A stretch of DNA of 64,000 nucleotides. Source: Flavobacteriales bacterium UBA7878 (GTDB lineage: Bacteria > Bacteroidota > Bacteroidia > Flavobacteriales > Schleiferiaceae). The notes beneath the pieces were generated by a model, which made no database searches, was not told where the DNA came from, and was given only the letters and a program-made list of their open reading frames with translations. A program made the translations under genes and the position numbers. Below, in pieces: positions 27,001-35,828 of the stretch. The number at the start of each line of letters is the position of its first letter. The stretch's first letter is position 1. The DNA is taken from positions 1-64,000 of the forward strand of contig DLRW01000019.1 of NCBI GenBank assembly GCA_002501205.1, read 5' to 3'.

Positions 27001-30000
27001 TCATTAATAGGATCTCCGGTATTTCGATAAGCCCGATTGCGTTCCAATTTCACCTCCTTGAGAACTTGCAAGGCAAAATCCATTTGGTTTTCAGAAGGCC
27101 AAATCAAATTCACATCAGTATTGCCAACTCCCCATGGTGTTGCGGTCATGGGGATTTCATACTCATAATAGTTCTGATCGTAATCACTTCCCAAGCGAAT
27201 AAATACGCGTAGATCGCCATCGCGTAAGGCATTTTCGTTGCCAATCGCTTCCGCGTGTGTAAAGAGCTTCAAACGCTTGTATAAACGCATGTCGAAATCG
27301 ATGTTCCGGAATACCGCACGAGCATCACCGTCTTCAAGATTTACAATTCGCAGGGAAAGGGCTTGCTCGTTTTGCTGGTTAGCCGAAGTCGTACCAAATA
27401 ATACCTGACGATCAATTCCCGGAGGCAATACATATGGCACGGGTAAACGCGATCCGTTTTGCTCAATGTTCACCGCATTCACCTCAAAAATGGTATTGTT
27501 CTGATCATCATTGGTTAGGCGGTCGCGAGTACCATCCAAGGCAAATTGATAACGTCTCCACTCTCCACGTACCAATTCCATGCGGGCAAAACGCAGTACC
27601 ACTTCAGAACCGAAATTCTTCATGAAGGTCCGGATAAAACGAATGGAACGGAAATCATTAATAGGACCTACCGTTTTCTCGGGATCATAAATTGGAATTT
27701 TAAATTGAATCCAATGGGTGGTGTAACGCTGACCATTAGGCTGCTCGGGCGATAATACCGTATCCATATCGGTAATATAATTCTGCCCTACTTCCCGTAA
27801 ATCGCGTGGGCGGATACTAACCTTATACTGATAATAGGTTTCGGCCTTACTTAGGGTTTGGTCGCGGTTAATATCTTCAATGTCGGGCAAGTTAGTAGCA
27901 AAGGCCGACACTCCCCCCACCGGTGTTGGGTTAGAGTTCCCTTCTGGGTTATTAAAGGCCTTATAGCGTTCCCGAATATTAGCATCAGCATCATCCAGAC
28001 TTGAACCGCGGTAATATTGGAAGTTATCCGAAGCAGGATCGGCATTTGCCTGAGCATAAGCTGGAGATGCATCACCAAAGGCGGAAATTACACGCTGCAC
28101 ATAGTTGGCATAATCCGTATCATTAGCCCATACCCTTTCCTGATCATCATTTAAAAGATCATAACCCACATCTTGAATATCACGAGCGGTAGGGTCCGCA
28201 TCAAATGCTACTACCGGAGGCCGAACACTGGTGGCATAACCCCAGCGGGTAGAATCGAGCTTGCTCAAATCCCCATTTACCGGGATACTGTTTTCAATCG
28301 CCTGAACTCCATCTCGTAAAATGTCTTCCGATACACTTCCCAGGTTGAAGTACAAATCACCACCGCTGGGTGGGTTCTCTACTCCCACGAAAGGATTCAT
28401 CATCCAAAATTGGATGAACTCAATATTTTGCTCTTCGAAATTGGTTACGCTAACATCACGCATAATTCCGCCCCAACGACTTTCGGGCTCACGCAGGCTT
28501 CCATCGGCATTTAATCCAGCCGAATAAGCAGTAGGCTCCACATCGTAGTTATAGGGCCCACGCTCACGAGGATAATAAGCTAAATCGAGGGTGGCAATAT
28601 TTCTGGGCTGGCTGTTATCCAATTCTAAATTTGGGAACACCTCATCTACCAGCACCTCCCGCACATCATTGGTTGATTGAAGATCCTTGTTGTTACGAAT
28701 ATTGTCCGGAGTACGGGCCTCATCATTATGAAACAGCGGATCGATGGTATACCATGCTATACGGGCTCGGTTAAAACCGTAAGCTATGCTGTTAACGGTA
28801 GCTTCAGGAAAAACATCAGGCTGCCCAGCCGGGGTAGAGGCTAATTTCCAGGCGGATGGATTGCGAATATCAATCGTGGTTTGACTGGATTCGAAATCAT
28901 CCAAAAAGGTAGTTTGCTCTCCGTTAATCTTAATACCGCGAGGACTGCCCGGTATCATTTGGGCCACCTCAGCACTTACCAATAGGTTAGAGCTTTCTTT
29001 CGTATCGATAAACGGAATGGCATCTACCATTCGGGTTAAGTAAGGCGCATCCTTGGAGTAATTTCCATTTAAGCCGATAATGGTATTGGATATAGGCTCA
29101 TCGCCAATATTCACCTTTTGAGTTAGAGGTCGCTCATTGAGGTGTACTACGGTACCTCCTAAATTGAAATTCTCATTAAAGCGATACTCGGCATTTAAGC
29201 CCATGAAGGTTTTCGTCTGAAAATTAAAGAGGGCATTATTTTCAAAGTCCACTTTAATGGGCACCCCGGAATTCAGAATTCCTTCATTTAATATGGTTAC
29301 TCTACCCAGGTTATAATCAACTCGATAATCCTGGCCTTCTACCAATCGGGTACCACCTGCCGTAACCGACACCGAACCCGGAGGAATATTAAAGGCATTT
29401 AATTGAATTTCGCTGCTGGATGAGGATTTAAACTGTCCGCGAATCAAATATTTATTCAAACGAGTTTCATTCTGTGCCACAAAACGGGTAGAATCGTAGA
29501 GTTCCTGGAACACATATTTATCCTTTTCCTCATCATTAGCCAGTTTACTTTCCAGGTTCGAACCGAAGGGCTCCAGCACCGGGAAGAAGATTCTACCATT
29601 CTGAGGATAAATCGTCACATTAGGAATGAAGTCGAAGAAACCATCTGCCTGATCATCATTATTCTGATTCAAGCGATCCAGCTCCATTACCCGTAAAAGC
29701 AACTCGGAACGTAAGCTACTTTCGGGCAAGAAAGGAACTGGTGTTCCGGTTTCATCATTTTGATACAATACCTGTAAGCGGAAATCTTCCGAGCCCACCT
29801 GAAAAGCGCTCAAGGAATAAACGTTTTTCATCATCAGGTCCCAGTTGGGTGCCCGCACGTCGAGTATAAAACTCTTCAGCATTTTTACCACCAGGTTATT
29901 AGGAGGCGTTACCCCATCGGTACTGAATTCACCCACCTGATAGGTTCTTCCCCCAGCGGTATACTGGAAGGCTACCGCTAATACTTCATCCTGATTGAGG

Positions 30001-31418
30001 GCGGAGTTCAGCGTGATATATCCTAATTGAGGGTGGAAGTAAAATTCATTAGGGTTCAGTTTACGAGCATTGGCCAATTCCACAAATTCCGTAGCCTCAT
30101 TAAAACCAGCTCCGGTTAAAGCGGCATTTACCTGCGAAATATCTCGCACTCCCGGGTAGTCTTGACTTAAGGTAGAAGGGTCTAAGCGGTTACTCAGGTT
30201 ATCCGGAAACTGGGAACTATTCTGTCCTGGAAAAATAACCGGACCCGGGCGACCTTGATCGCGATAAGCACGAAATTCACGCTCACCCAAATCGAGCATG
30301 GCCACAATATTTCGCGTATCCTGAGTATTCTGTCGGTTATTGGTAACCCATACCTCTACTTTGGTAATTTGTACCGGAGAGGTAATCAATGGAGAGTTCT
30401 GCAAGAAACTCTCATAATTATCACGGAAATAATGCGCGAGAAAGTAGTGACGGTTAGCCTCGTATTGATCACCCCAGATCTCAAATTCGGTGGTAGTAGC
30501 GCCACCTTGAATATTGATGGAGGAGGTTTGGCTTCTTTGCTCCGAAAACACTCCGGTTAACATCAATTTACCAAACTGGAATTGGCCTTTAACCCCAAAT
30601 AAACTTTGGGCACCGGTTATTAATGAAGAGTTTAGAGGTAAGTTAACATTACCTAATTCGATCTTCTTAATAATATCATCTTCCAGCCCTGTAAACTCTA
30701 CCTTCACCTGATTCTCGAAAGCAAAAGTGGCTTCGGTATCGTAGTTCACATTCAACTTTAACTTTTCACCGATGCTCCCATTTACGTTCATCTGAATGCG
30801 CTGATCGAAATTGAAGGTGAATACATTTCGATTTCGCTCCGGGATAATGGGGTTATCAATTTTTTGGAAGCGGCCACCAAAGGTGAGTTCTGCAAAACCC
30901 TGAGGACGAATATCTATAGTATTGGAGCCAAAAATTCGAGCGAAATTCTCGTTATCAATGGTAATCTGTGGAATAATGGAACTGGCAGGGTCCCGACCTT
31001 CTGCTTCCTGCGCTTCTTGACTTTTACTGCGTGAATTCCAGTAATCCTGGGCCTGCTGTTTGGCGACATAAGCGCGGTACTCACTGGGCGTCATTACTAC
31101 GGGTGGAGCAGAACTAAATCGACCATAACGGCGGTACACAAAGTAATTCCCTGACTCCTTATCGTATTCAACTTCTTCTTTGAAATTACCAGGCTGATTC
31201 CCATAAACTCCACCGGATTCGTTGCCTCCAAAAGGATAAGGCAGAATACTATCCGGATCATTGGTATCAGCCAGGGCTAAGCGACGATTCCACTCTTCGT
31301 CCCAACCGTTCTCTATATACAGGATATCGGCGGCTACATTCCTTCTATAGGTAAAGGAATAGATGATAAACAGGACCGAGAGGCCCAAAAGACTAAGATA
31401 TTTTTTAGGTAAACTCAA
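24030..31418 (-). CDS. sprA: SprA, type IX secretion system outer membrane translocon
   Basis: 2462 residues, the length range of SprA (Sov in Porphyromonas). This giant 36-strand barrel is the protein-conducting pore of the type IX system and is needed for gliding in relatives. An N-terminal hydrophobic signal (about 8-22) is followed by the conserved plug/N-domain sequence DNENFARIFGSNTIDIRPQG and AELTFGG. Long Tyr/Phe/Arg-rich strand stretches continue to the terminal QFGISVRLNLGQ. A charged spacer (about 1930-1980, rich in Arg, Lys, Glu, Asp) may be a periplasmic or surface loop. Its ATG overlaps the ruvA stop by 4 bases. Other T9SS genes (porV, gldKLMN) are outside the window. T9SS cargo candidates here are at 1743, 32284 and 50762. 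Confidence 0.97.
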   Translation of the reverse strand: MSLPKKYLSLLGLSVLFIIYSFTYRRNVAADILYIENGWDEEWNRRLALADTNDPDSILPYPFGGNESGGVYGNQPGNFKEEVEYDKESGNYFVYRRYGRFSSAPPVVMTPSEYRAYVAKQQAQDYWNSRSKSQEAQEAEGRDPASSIIPQITIDNENFARIFGSNTIDIRPQGFAELTFGGRFQKIDNPIIPERNRNVFTFNFDQRIQMNVNGSIGEKLKLNVNYDTEATFAFENQVKVEFTGLEDDIIKKIELGNVNLPLNSSLITGAQSLFGVKGQFQFGKLMLTGVFSEQRSQTSSINIQGGATTTEFEIWGDQYEANRHYFLAHYFRDNYESFLQNSPLITSPVQITKVEVWVTNNRQNTQDTRNIVAMLDLGEREFRAYRDQGRPGPVIFPGQNSSQFPDNLSNRLDPSTLSQDYPGVRDISQVNAALTGAGFNEATEFVELANARKLNPNEFYFHPQLGYITLNSALNQDEVLAVAFQYTAGGRTYQVGEFSTDGVTPPNNLVVKMLKSFILDVRAPNWDLMMKNVYSLSAFQVGSEDFRLQVLYQNDETGTPVPFLPESSLRSELLLRVMELDRLNQNNDDQADGFFDFIPNVTIYPQNGRIFFPVLEPFGSNLESKLANDEEKDKYVFQELYDSTRFVAQNETRLNKYLIRGQFKSSSSSEIQLNAFNIPPGSVSVTAGGTRLVEGQDYRVDYNLGRVTILNEGILNSGVPIKVDFENNALFNFQTKTFMGLNAEYRFNENFNLGGTVVHLNERPLTQKVNIGDEPISNTIIGLNGNYSKDAPYLTRMVDAIPFIDTKESSNLLVSAEVAQMIPGSPRGIKINGEQTTFLDDFESSQTTIDIRNPSAWKLASTPAGQPDVFPEATVNSIAYGFNRARIAWYTIDPLFHNDEARTPDNIRNNKDLQSTNDVREVLVDEVFPNLELDNSQPRNIATLDLAYYPRERGPYNYDVEPTAYSAGLNADGSLREPESRWGGIMRDVSVTNFEEQNIEFIQFWMMNPFVGVENPPSGGDLYFNLGSVSEDILRDGVQAIENSIPVNGDLSKLDSTRWGYATSVRPPVVAFDADPTARDIQDVGYDLLNDDQERVWANDTDYANYVQRVISAFGDASPAYAQANADPASDNFQYYRGSSLDDADANIRERYKAFNNPEGNSNPTPVGGVSAFATNLPDIEDINRDQTLSKAETYYQYKVSIRPRDLREVGQNYITDMDTVLSPEQPNGQRYTTHWIQFKIPIYDPEKTVGPINDFRSIRFIRTFMKNFGSEVVLRFARMELVRGEWRRYQFALDGTRDRLTNDDQNNTIFEVNAVNIEQNGSRLPVPYVLPPGIDRQVLFGTTSANQQNEQALSLRIVNLEDGDARAVFRNIDFDMRLYKRLKLFTHAEAIGNENALRDGDLRVFIRLGSDYDQNYYEYEIPMTATPWGVGNTDVNLIWPSENQMDFALQVLKEVKLERNRAYRNTGDPINEPYSVDRAGGRVTVVGAPNLGNVRTILIGVRNPKRRFASDVNDLGIPLSAEVWINELRLTDFDQDGGWAANARVAAKLADFANVSVTGSTSSIGWGSLDQSVSEFQQEQRYSYDLQTNVELGKFFNKDYGIRIPMFYGTSETWINPRFNPLDLDIEFDDALNNIEDPQDQDSLRMATQDYTRRRSINFTNVRKERNPNKGQRKPQIYDIENFSVSYSFSEVFRRNINTRFDINRQHAGNINYTYRARPKAVKPFKKVSWLQSDYLALIRDFNFYPYPKSFTAIASFDRNYTAMQMRNTDAILNDIPAELIGDIEPTYNKNFNLNRQYNLLFDITESLRFDYSARAGFRIDEVRGAPNSPENRDTIMQNLRDFGRPLNYHQQVTLNWQVPINKLPLMDFVTLTATYNGDYDWQAPSLATTRGSARSSDNSQFNLNFGNTIQNNRQIQVNSSLNFNALYNKVPYLKKALAGGAGSNRSERRRPRGIPTPGQRSQQEDKKKGEDEDEPTVFDKILMESAKFLMMVKSGSVNYSQSNGQVLPGFASSPTLLGMSDAGAAPGFWFTMGDQRDIRPAAVENNWLVANPNLNSQYARTSNRNLNMRLTAEPLNSLRIVITAQQQGSSNLSAFFRADSVFDPVTGDFTNYAFRSQNEFQTQTFSSSWFMLNTAFEPLSAPEYNSAVYDQFRENRLIISQRLARQLEAADSIPGYSAELVGNADSANYGYRYYSVSSQEVLIPAFIAAYSGLDANSVELGFRRSSPLPNWQITYDGLSKMKLFKKYFASFTLSHAYRSTYTVSTVTTNLLRQKQLQDYPGELPLDINGDLLPQNQINSVSLSEQFAPLIGVNTKFKNNMTVRVEYKSDRTMMLSLTNNQITENRGSEWVIGAGYIIKDVKLKFVRMGSRRTNPVSNLELRADVGIRDNVILIRRILEDVDQPTSGQRVTTVKVSADYRLSQRVQTKIFYDLNMSRFKTSNAFPLTTNQFGISVRLNLGQ

Positions 31419-31993
31419 AGTTTTTTCAGGGCGGCTTTAATGAGTTCTTCAATACTCGAAATTGCAGGATCCTGCAAGAGTTTACTTAATACACGTTCAG
31501 ATTGGCGAGCCGGATAGCCCAATACTTCCAGGGCTGCAATAGCCTCTGCTTTTAAACTTGGATTGGCTCCTGCTGTATCAACTTCCTCGGCCAGAGGTGC
31601 CAATTTATCTTTCAGGTCAATTATCACCCTTTGGGCGGTTTTCGCTCCGATACCTTTTACAGACTGCAAAAGCGCCACGTCTTCTCTACCAATTCCAGCA
31701 ATAACTTCTATTGGGCTTAAACTGCTGAGGATGGTGCGAGCTGTATTCCCTCCTACTCCACTTACTGAAATTAAGTATACAAAAACATCACGCTCCTGCT
31801 TGGTCGAAAAACCATAAAGAGTTTGAGAATCTTCTTTATAAATAGGATGTAAGAAAAGCATGAGCTCCTTCTGGTGAGCGATGGCCGAATAGGTATGCAA
31901 GGATATGTTTACCTGGTAGCCAAGACCCTGGCAATCAACAATTGCCTCAGTAGGTTTTACCTCAATTAATTTCCCTCGGATATGATGCAACAT
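31415..31993 (-). CDS. ruvA: Holliday junction DNA helicase subunit RuvA
   Basis: 192 residues, normal length. Domain I OB fold (MLHHIRGKLIEVKPTEAIVDCQGLGYQVNI), two helix-hairpin-helix motifs in domain II (YLISVSGVGGNTARTILSSL; LLQSVKGIGAKTAQRVIIDLKDK) and a three-helix domain III (about 145-192) that touches RuvB. RuvA tetramers bind four-way junctions and load RuvB. RuvB is encoded separately at 37629-38654. A strong -33/-7 promoter lies about 47 bases upstream, making ruvA the first gene of the sprA operon. Confidence 0.97.
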   Translation of the reverse strand: MLHHIRGKLIEVKPTEAIVDCQGLGYQVNISLHTYSAIAHQKELMLFLHPIYKEDSQTLYGFSTKQERDVFVYLISVSGVGGNTARTILSSLSPIEVIAGIGREDVALLQSVKGIGAKTAQRVIIDLKDKLAPLAEEVDTAGANPSLKAEAIAALEVLGYPARQSERVLSKLLQDPAISSIEELIKAALKKL

Positions 31994-32039
31994 AGGAGTT
32001 GTACAGCTATGGTTTTAGGTCGGTTTTCCTGAAAAACGC

Positions 32040-32069
32040 CAAAAATACGCTTTTCATACACCCGTCCAA
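32040..32069 (-). promoter_or_regulatory. Promoter of the ruvA-sprA operon
   Basis: On the minus strand a TTG (32067-32069) is followed after exactly 19 bases by TATTTTTG (32040-32047). This matches the Bacteroidota primary sigma consensus TTG-N17-23-TAnnTTTG at both elements. The transcript would start about 40 bases before the ruvA ATG. Confidence 0.7.
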
Positions 32070-32228
32070 TAAAAAAGCTATCCTTCCACTTTGGGCAGAA
32101 GGATGGCGGTACAACGGCTCAATTTTGAATATAGTATCAAAGCTGAAACTTTTTCCTTCTTTTTTTTCTGATCGAAAAAATGCCTGCAAATCAAACACAA
32201 AGCCACGCGCCAATGCAAATGATTGGCA

Positions 32229-32262
32229 AAAAATAAGGAGGGCTAAATAGTCCTCCTTATTC
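32229..32262 (-). terminator. Intrinsic terminator after the truncated Omp28/T9SS gene
   Basis: The minus strand forms AATAAGGAGGA and its complement CCTCCTTATT around a short loop, followed by TTTTTT. It lies 22 bases beyond the gene stop at 32284. A strong stem and T-run. Confidence 0.88.
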
Positions 32263-32283
32263 TGATCGATTCTTGTTTGATCC

Positions 32284-34098
32284 TTATTTCACCATCAACT
32301 TTTCAGTATACTTAGTACCGTCCACATTTAATTCAATAAAATAGGTTCCGGCTGGTAATGCCTCCACAGACACATTAAGCTTGGTTTCACCACTGCTTAA
32401 TTGGCTATTGGCCACTTGCAATATTTCTCGTCCGGTAATATCCAAAACTTTAATCCCCACTTGAGCATCGGCATTTAAATTCAAATCAATATTGAACTGA
32501 TCTTGGGCAGGATTTGGATACAACTGGAAAGCTTCCACTAAATTATTCTCCTTCAAGCCAACATAGGTGTTGTTGTTGAATTGAATATTATCTACAAAAA
32601 GGTTGTTGCCATAATTAGAGGTTCCGATAAACTGCACCATCAATTCTGCACTACCGTCGTATGAAGAGATATCAACGGTATCTGTTGTCCAATCATTAAG
32701 CGAAGGAATATAATAATTGGTTGTTGCTGTGCGCGTGCTTAATGCAGATCCGGCTTTATTAAAAACTGAAGTCCAGGTGGCACCGCAATCCGTAGACACC
32801 TTAATTTCCAAACGATCATTTTCATTGGTATACTGCGCATAGGCATGATCGAAAATAATGCTATTGCTCGTAGTAGAACTCAAATCCAGTTTCTCCCACA
32901 TCAAGGCCATACTCCCACCATTAGCTGTGCTGTAGAAATCAAACATTAAGCTGTTGCCAGAAGTACCATATCCACCCAAATTGGTAGTTACAGAAGGATC
33001 AATGCTTTGATTCACCACATAAAAATTATAGCCATCCTGATTTAGGGTATAAGAATTGCTAAAATCCTCGTCACCTAAGGAATAGGATTCAAAGCCTTCA
33101 TACCAAAAAGTACCAAAGGGAGTAGGGCTTACTACAATCACCGGATCACTTATCGCGATGTTATTCGCTGCACTTAAATCATACAGATTGCTATTATTAG
33201 CAGTAGAAATCTCATAACTAATAAGGTTAAGCCCGGTACTTAAGCTAATAGCCGGAAAGCTAATGGTGGTTGACGCACCACCTGCCAGGGATGCACTTAC
33301 ATTCTGGCTCACGGCGGTTCCTCCATTAATAGAATAGGAAACATCGAAGTTGCTGGCAGCTTGATTACCATTATTGACTACCGTCATTTCAGGGGTAAAA
33401 TTGGGATCACAATAATCCGAATTGCTTACCGCAGATGCACTGGAACCTAAATCTGCAACTACGGCACCTGCAGGAGCCGTATAATTCATTGGCCCTTTAG
33501 CTCCGGTAATAATGTCGGTTTGACCTTCGGCTACAAATGCTACAATTTCCAAATCACCAATTGAAACCGGTACTCCATTTATAGATGCTGGAATAGTATA
33601 AGTGTATTGACGAGTAACGGTTGTACCGGAAGTAGTGGTGGTAATTACTTCACCCCATTGTCCGGTTAACAAACTACGCAACATATGTTGATGGTTATAT
33701 GTACCATCAGGGTTTACTTGACCAGGATTACTGGAGGCCCCAGTTTGTGGTCCGCTTACATTGTCTTGTAAAAGCGCCACATTCAAATTCACATCCGAAG
33801 GAGCATTAGCTGTGAAGTACATTTCTACATCCACGGTAAGAATATTGGTAGCGATATCAATATCTCCTTCCAAAGCCACATTTACATAGGAGGACTCTCC
33901 TAATACTGTATTACCCGCAGTGGCCCAATCGCCTCTACTCATGGCCATACCTGTATTCTGACTTAAACCACTAAATACTCTACGATTTACATCGCCGGCG
34001 GGGTAACCTACCACATCCGAAATCATATCAATAGAATCTCCGAAGGTGGTCGTGAAATCAGGCTCATTAGCACCAGGGGTGGCAAATGGCCAAAGCAT
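32284..34098 (-). CDS. Omp28-like protein with T9SS sorting domain, N-terminus missing
   Basis: 604 residues from the first ATG. The C-terminus is a clear type A T9SS sorting domain (FQLYPNPAQDQFNIDL, VLDITGREIL, LPAGTYFIELNVDGTKYTEKLMVK). The middle includes CARDB-like and jelly-roll-like stretches. The first 40 residues match the middle of an Omp28 thioredoxin-like domain: VVGYPAGDVNRRVF aligns with FGVPVGFVNRLDYD of the nearby Omp28 lipoprotein. About 90 residues that should precede it, including the signal peptide and CxxC, are absent. The frame runs only 10 codons further upstream to a TGA, and the divergent gene starts 36 bases away. Without a signal peptide it could not reach the T9SS, so it is probably non-functional or mis-assembled. 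Confidence 0.8.
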   Translation of the reverse strand: MLWPFATPGANEPDFTTTFGDSIDMISDVVGYPAGDVNRRVFSGLSQNTGMAMSRGDWATAGNTVLGESSYVNVALEGDIDIATNILTVDVEMYFTANAPSDVNLNVALLQDNVSGPQTGASSNPGQVNPDGTYNHQHMLRSLLTGQWGEVITTTTSGTTVTRQYTYTIPASINGVPVSIGDLEIVAFVAEGQTDIITGAKGPMNYTAPAGAVVADLGSSASAVSNSDYCDPNFTPEMTVVNNGNQAASNFDVSYSINGGTAVSQNVSASLAGGASTTISFPAISLSTGLNLISYEISTANNSNLYDLSAANNIAISDPVIVVSPTPFGTFWYEGFESYSLGDEDFSNSYTLNQDGYNFYVVNQSIDPSVTTNLGGYGTSGNSLMFDFYSTANGGSMALMWEKLDLSSTTSNSIIFDHAYAQYTNENDRLEIKVSTDCGATWTSVFNKAGSALSTRTATTNYYIPSLNDWTTDTVDISSYDGSAELMVQFIGTSNYGNNLFVDNIQFNNNTYVGLKENNLVEAFQLYPNPAQDQFNIDLNLNADAQVGIKVLDITGREILQVANSQLSSGETKLNVSVEALPAGTYFIELNVDGTKYTEKLMVK

Positions 34099-34134
34099 CG
34101 AAGGAGTGGAATAAGCCCTTAGCTCAGCTCACCT

Positions 34135-35823
34135 ATGAAAAAACATTTAGTCTTTACACTGGCATTAGGCTTAGGAAGCCTCGGCCTCAGTGCACAAGAA
34201 AAGCAAGCCGATTACGGGCAAATCCATGGTAACTTCCAAACCAATGCTCAATATTATTTGCGCGATACTTTAATTGATCCTCAAGGCGATGCCTATCCTG
34301 ACGAAAGAATGCTGGCGGCCGGCTTTTTAAATCTTATCTATACCAAGGGGGATTTCATGGCGGGCATCCGTTATGAAAATTATCAGAACAACCTGGTAGG
34401 CCTACCTGAAGGCTTTAAAGGCCAAGGTATCCCCTATCGTTTTGCTCGTTATAAAAAAGATGGCTTCGATATTACTGTTGGTAATTACTATGAGCAATTT
34501 GGTTCCGGGCTGGTTTTTCGTACCTACGAAGAAAGAGGTCTGGGTTTAGACAATGCCATGGATGGTTTGCGCTTGATTGTGAATATTCGTCCTGGCATCA
34601 CAGCAAAGGCCCTGGTTGGTCGTCAACGGATTTATTTTAATACCGGTGACGGTATCGTGCGCGGTGGCGATGTCGAATTCAATTTGAATGACTTTAAGGG
34701 CAAAGCTGGTAGCCGAAACTTAATTCTGGGAGCCAGTATGGTAAGTCGCTTTCAGGAAGCTCAAGACCCTATTTTCAATTTACCGGAAAACGTAGCCAAT
34801 GCTGGCATCAGAGCGAACTTCATTAGTAGTAATTTCAACTTCTTTGCCGAGTACGCTTATAAATCACAAGACCCCAACAGTGCTAATAATTTCATCTATA
34901 AGCCCGGTCATGCGATTTACAGTACGCTTTCATATGCTAAGGATAATTTGGGTATCCTTTTGGGCTATAAATATTATGACAACTTCCTTTTCCGCTCCCA
35001 AAGAGTAGGAAACTTTACGGAGGCCATGATTAATTACCTGCCGCCTTTAGCAGAATTACATACCTATGCCTTACCTGCTCTTTACTCCTACAATATTCAA
35101 GCAAATGGAGAAACCGGTATTCAGGCTGAAGTGAGTTATAAATTCGATCGCGGGACCTTAATCGGTGGAAAATATGGAACCCTATTGAATATCAATTTCA
35201 GTAATTCCTATGCACTTGATAAGGATTTTGAATACCGTACCGATATTGATAGTAGTCAAACTATTTCCGGCACCGATGGTTATAAAGATTGGGCTGGCCC
35301 TGGGGACGTCCAGTATTCGCAGGACTTCAATGTAGAGGTGAAAACTAAAATCAACAAAAGCCTGAAAGGTACTTTCAGCTACTATAATTTCATTTACAAT
35401 CGCAGCGCATTATTGGATGGCGTTATTGATGATCGTATTGGCCCAGACACCCACCTTAAATATGTATATGTAAATGCCGCTGTAGCCGAGTTGCTTTGGA
35501 AAATTAAACCCCGCCACTCTCTTCGCACAGAAGCTCAATTTATGCATACCGAGCAAGACCGCGGATCCTGGGCTTTGTTATTATTAGAGTATTCTATTGC
35601 CCCTCAGTGGTTTGTGGCAGTTCAAGATGCCTATAACTATGGTAATCCCGATCCGGATTTGCAAATTCATTATCCATTAGTTTCTTTTGGATATACCCGT
35701 GGAACTACCAAGGTGCAGGTAAATTATGGTCGTCAACAACAAGGTGTATTCTGTGTTGGCGGTATTTGTAGAGTTGTACCTGCCTCCAATGGCTTTAGTT
35801 TATTACTCACTTCAAACTTCTAA
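34135..35823 (+). CDS. DUF6029-type outer membrane beta-barrel protein
   Basis: 562 residues with a signal peptide (1-20, ending LGLSAQ). The mature part is strand-rich with alternating aromatic residues (GFLNLIYTKGDFMAGIRYENYQ; FNFFAEYAYKS; GILLGYKYYDNFLF) and ends in NGFSLLLTSNF, a terminal Phe typical of outer membrane barrels. It resembles large Bacteroidota barrels annotated as DUF6029; the family assignment is from memory. A Cys pair near the C-terminus (VFCVGGICRV) is unusual in a barrel. The next gene, an Omp28-type lipoprotein, starts 5 bases after its stop, so the two probably act together at the outer membrane. Confidence 0.75.
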   Translation: MKKHLVFTLALGLGSLGLSAQEKQADYGQIHGNFQTNAQYYLRDTLIDPQGDAYPDERMLAAGFLNLIYTKGDFMAGIRYENYQNNLVGLPEGFKGQGIPYRFARYKKDGFDITVGNYYEQFGSGLVFRTYEERGLGLDNAMDGLRLIVNIRPGITAKALVGRQRIYFNTGDGIVRGGDVEFNLNDFKGKAGSRNLILGASMVSRFQEAQDPIFNLPENVANAGIRANFISSNFNFFAEYAYKSQDPNSANNFIYKPGHAIYSTLSYAKDNLGILLGYKYYDNFLFRSQRVGNFTEAMINYLPPLAELHTYALPALYSYNIQANGETGIQAEVSYKFDRGTLIGGKYGTLLNINFSNSYALDKDFEYRTDIDSSQTISGTDGYKDWAGPGDVQYSQDFNVEVKTKINKSLKGTFSYYNFIYNRSALLDGVIDDRIGPDTHLKYVYVNAAVAELLWKIKPRHSLRTEAQFMHTEQDRGSWALLLLEYSIAPQWFVAVQDAYNYGNPDPDLQIHYPLVSFGYTRGTTKVQVNYGRQQQGVFCVGGICRVVPASNGFSLLLTSNF

Positions 35824-35828
35824 GGAAT

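Larger units (their letters stand above)
31994..32283. other. Non-coding spacer between ruvA and the truncated T9SS gene
   Basis: 290 bases, A+T-rich, without a convincing gene. It contains the ruvA promoter (32040-32069) near one end and a strong terminator (32229-32262) at the other. The 9-base word TCTGATCGA occurs twice (around 32167 and 32261). Open frames of 68-83 codons on either strand have no signal, domain or homolog I recognise. Confidence 0.6.

Noticed and set aside
31999..32250. Small frames on both strands between ruvA and the truncated T9SS gene
   Set aside because: They overlap the ruvA promoter and a terminator and show no protein-like features.
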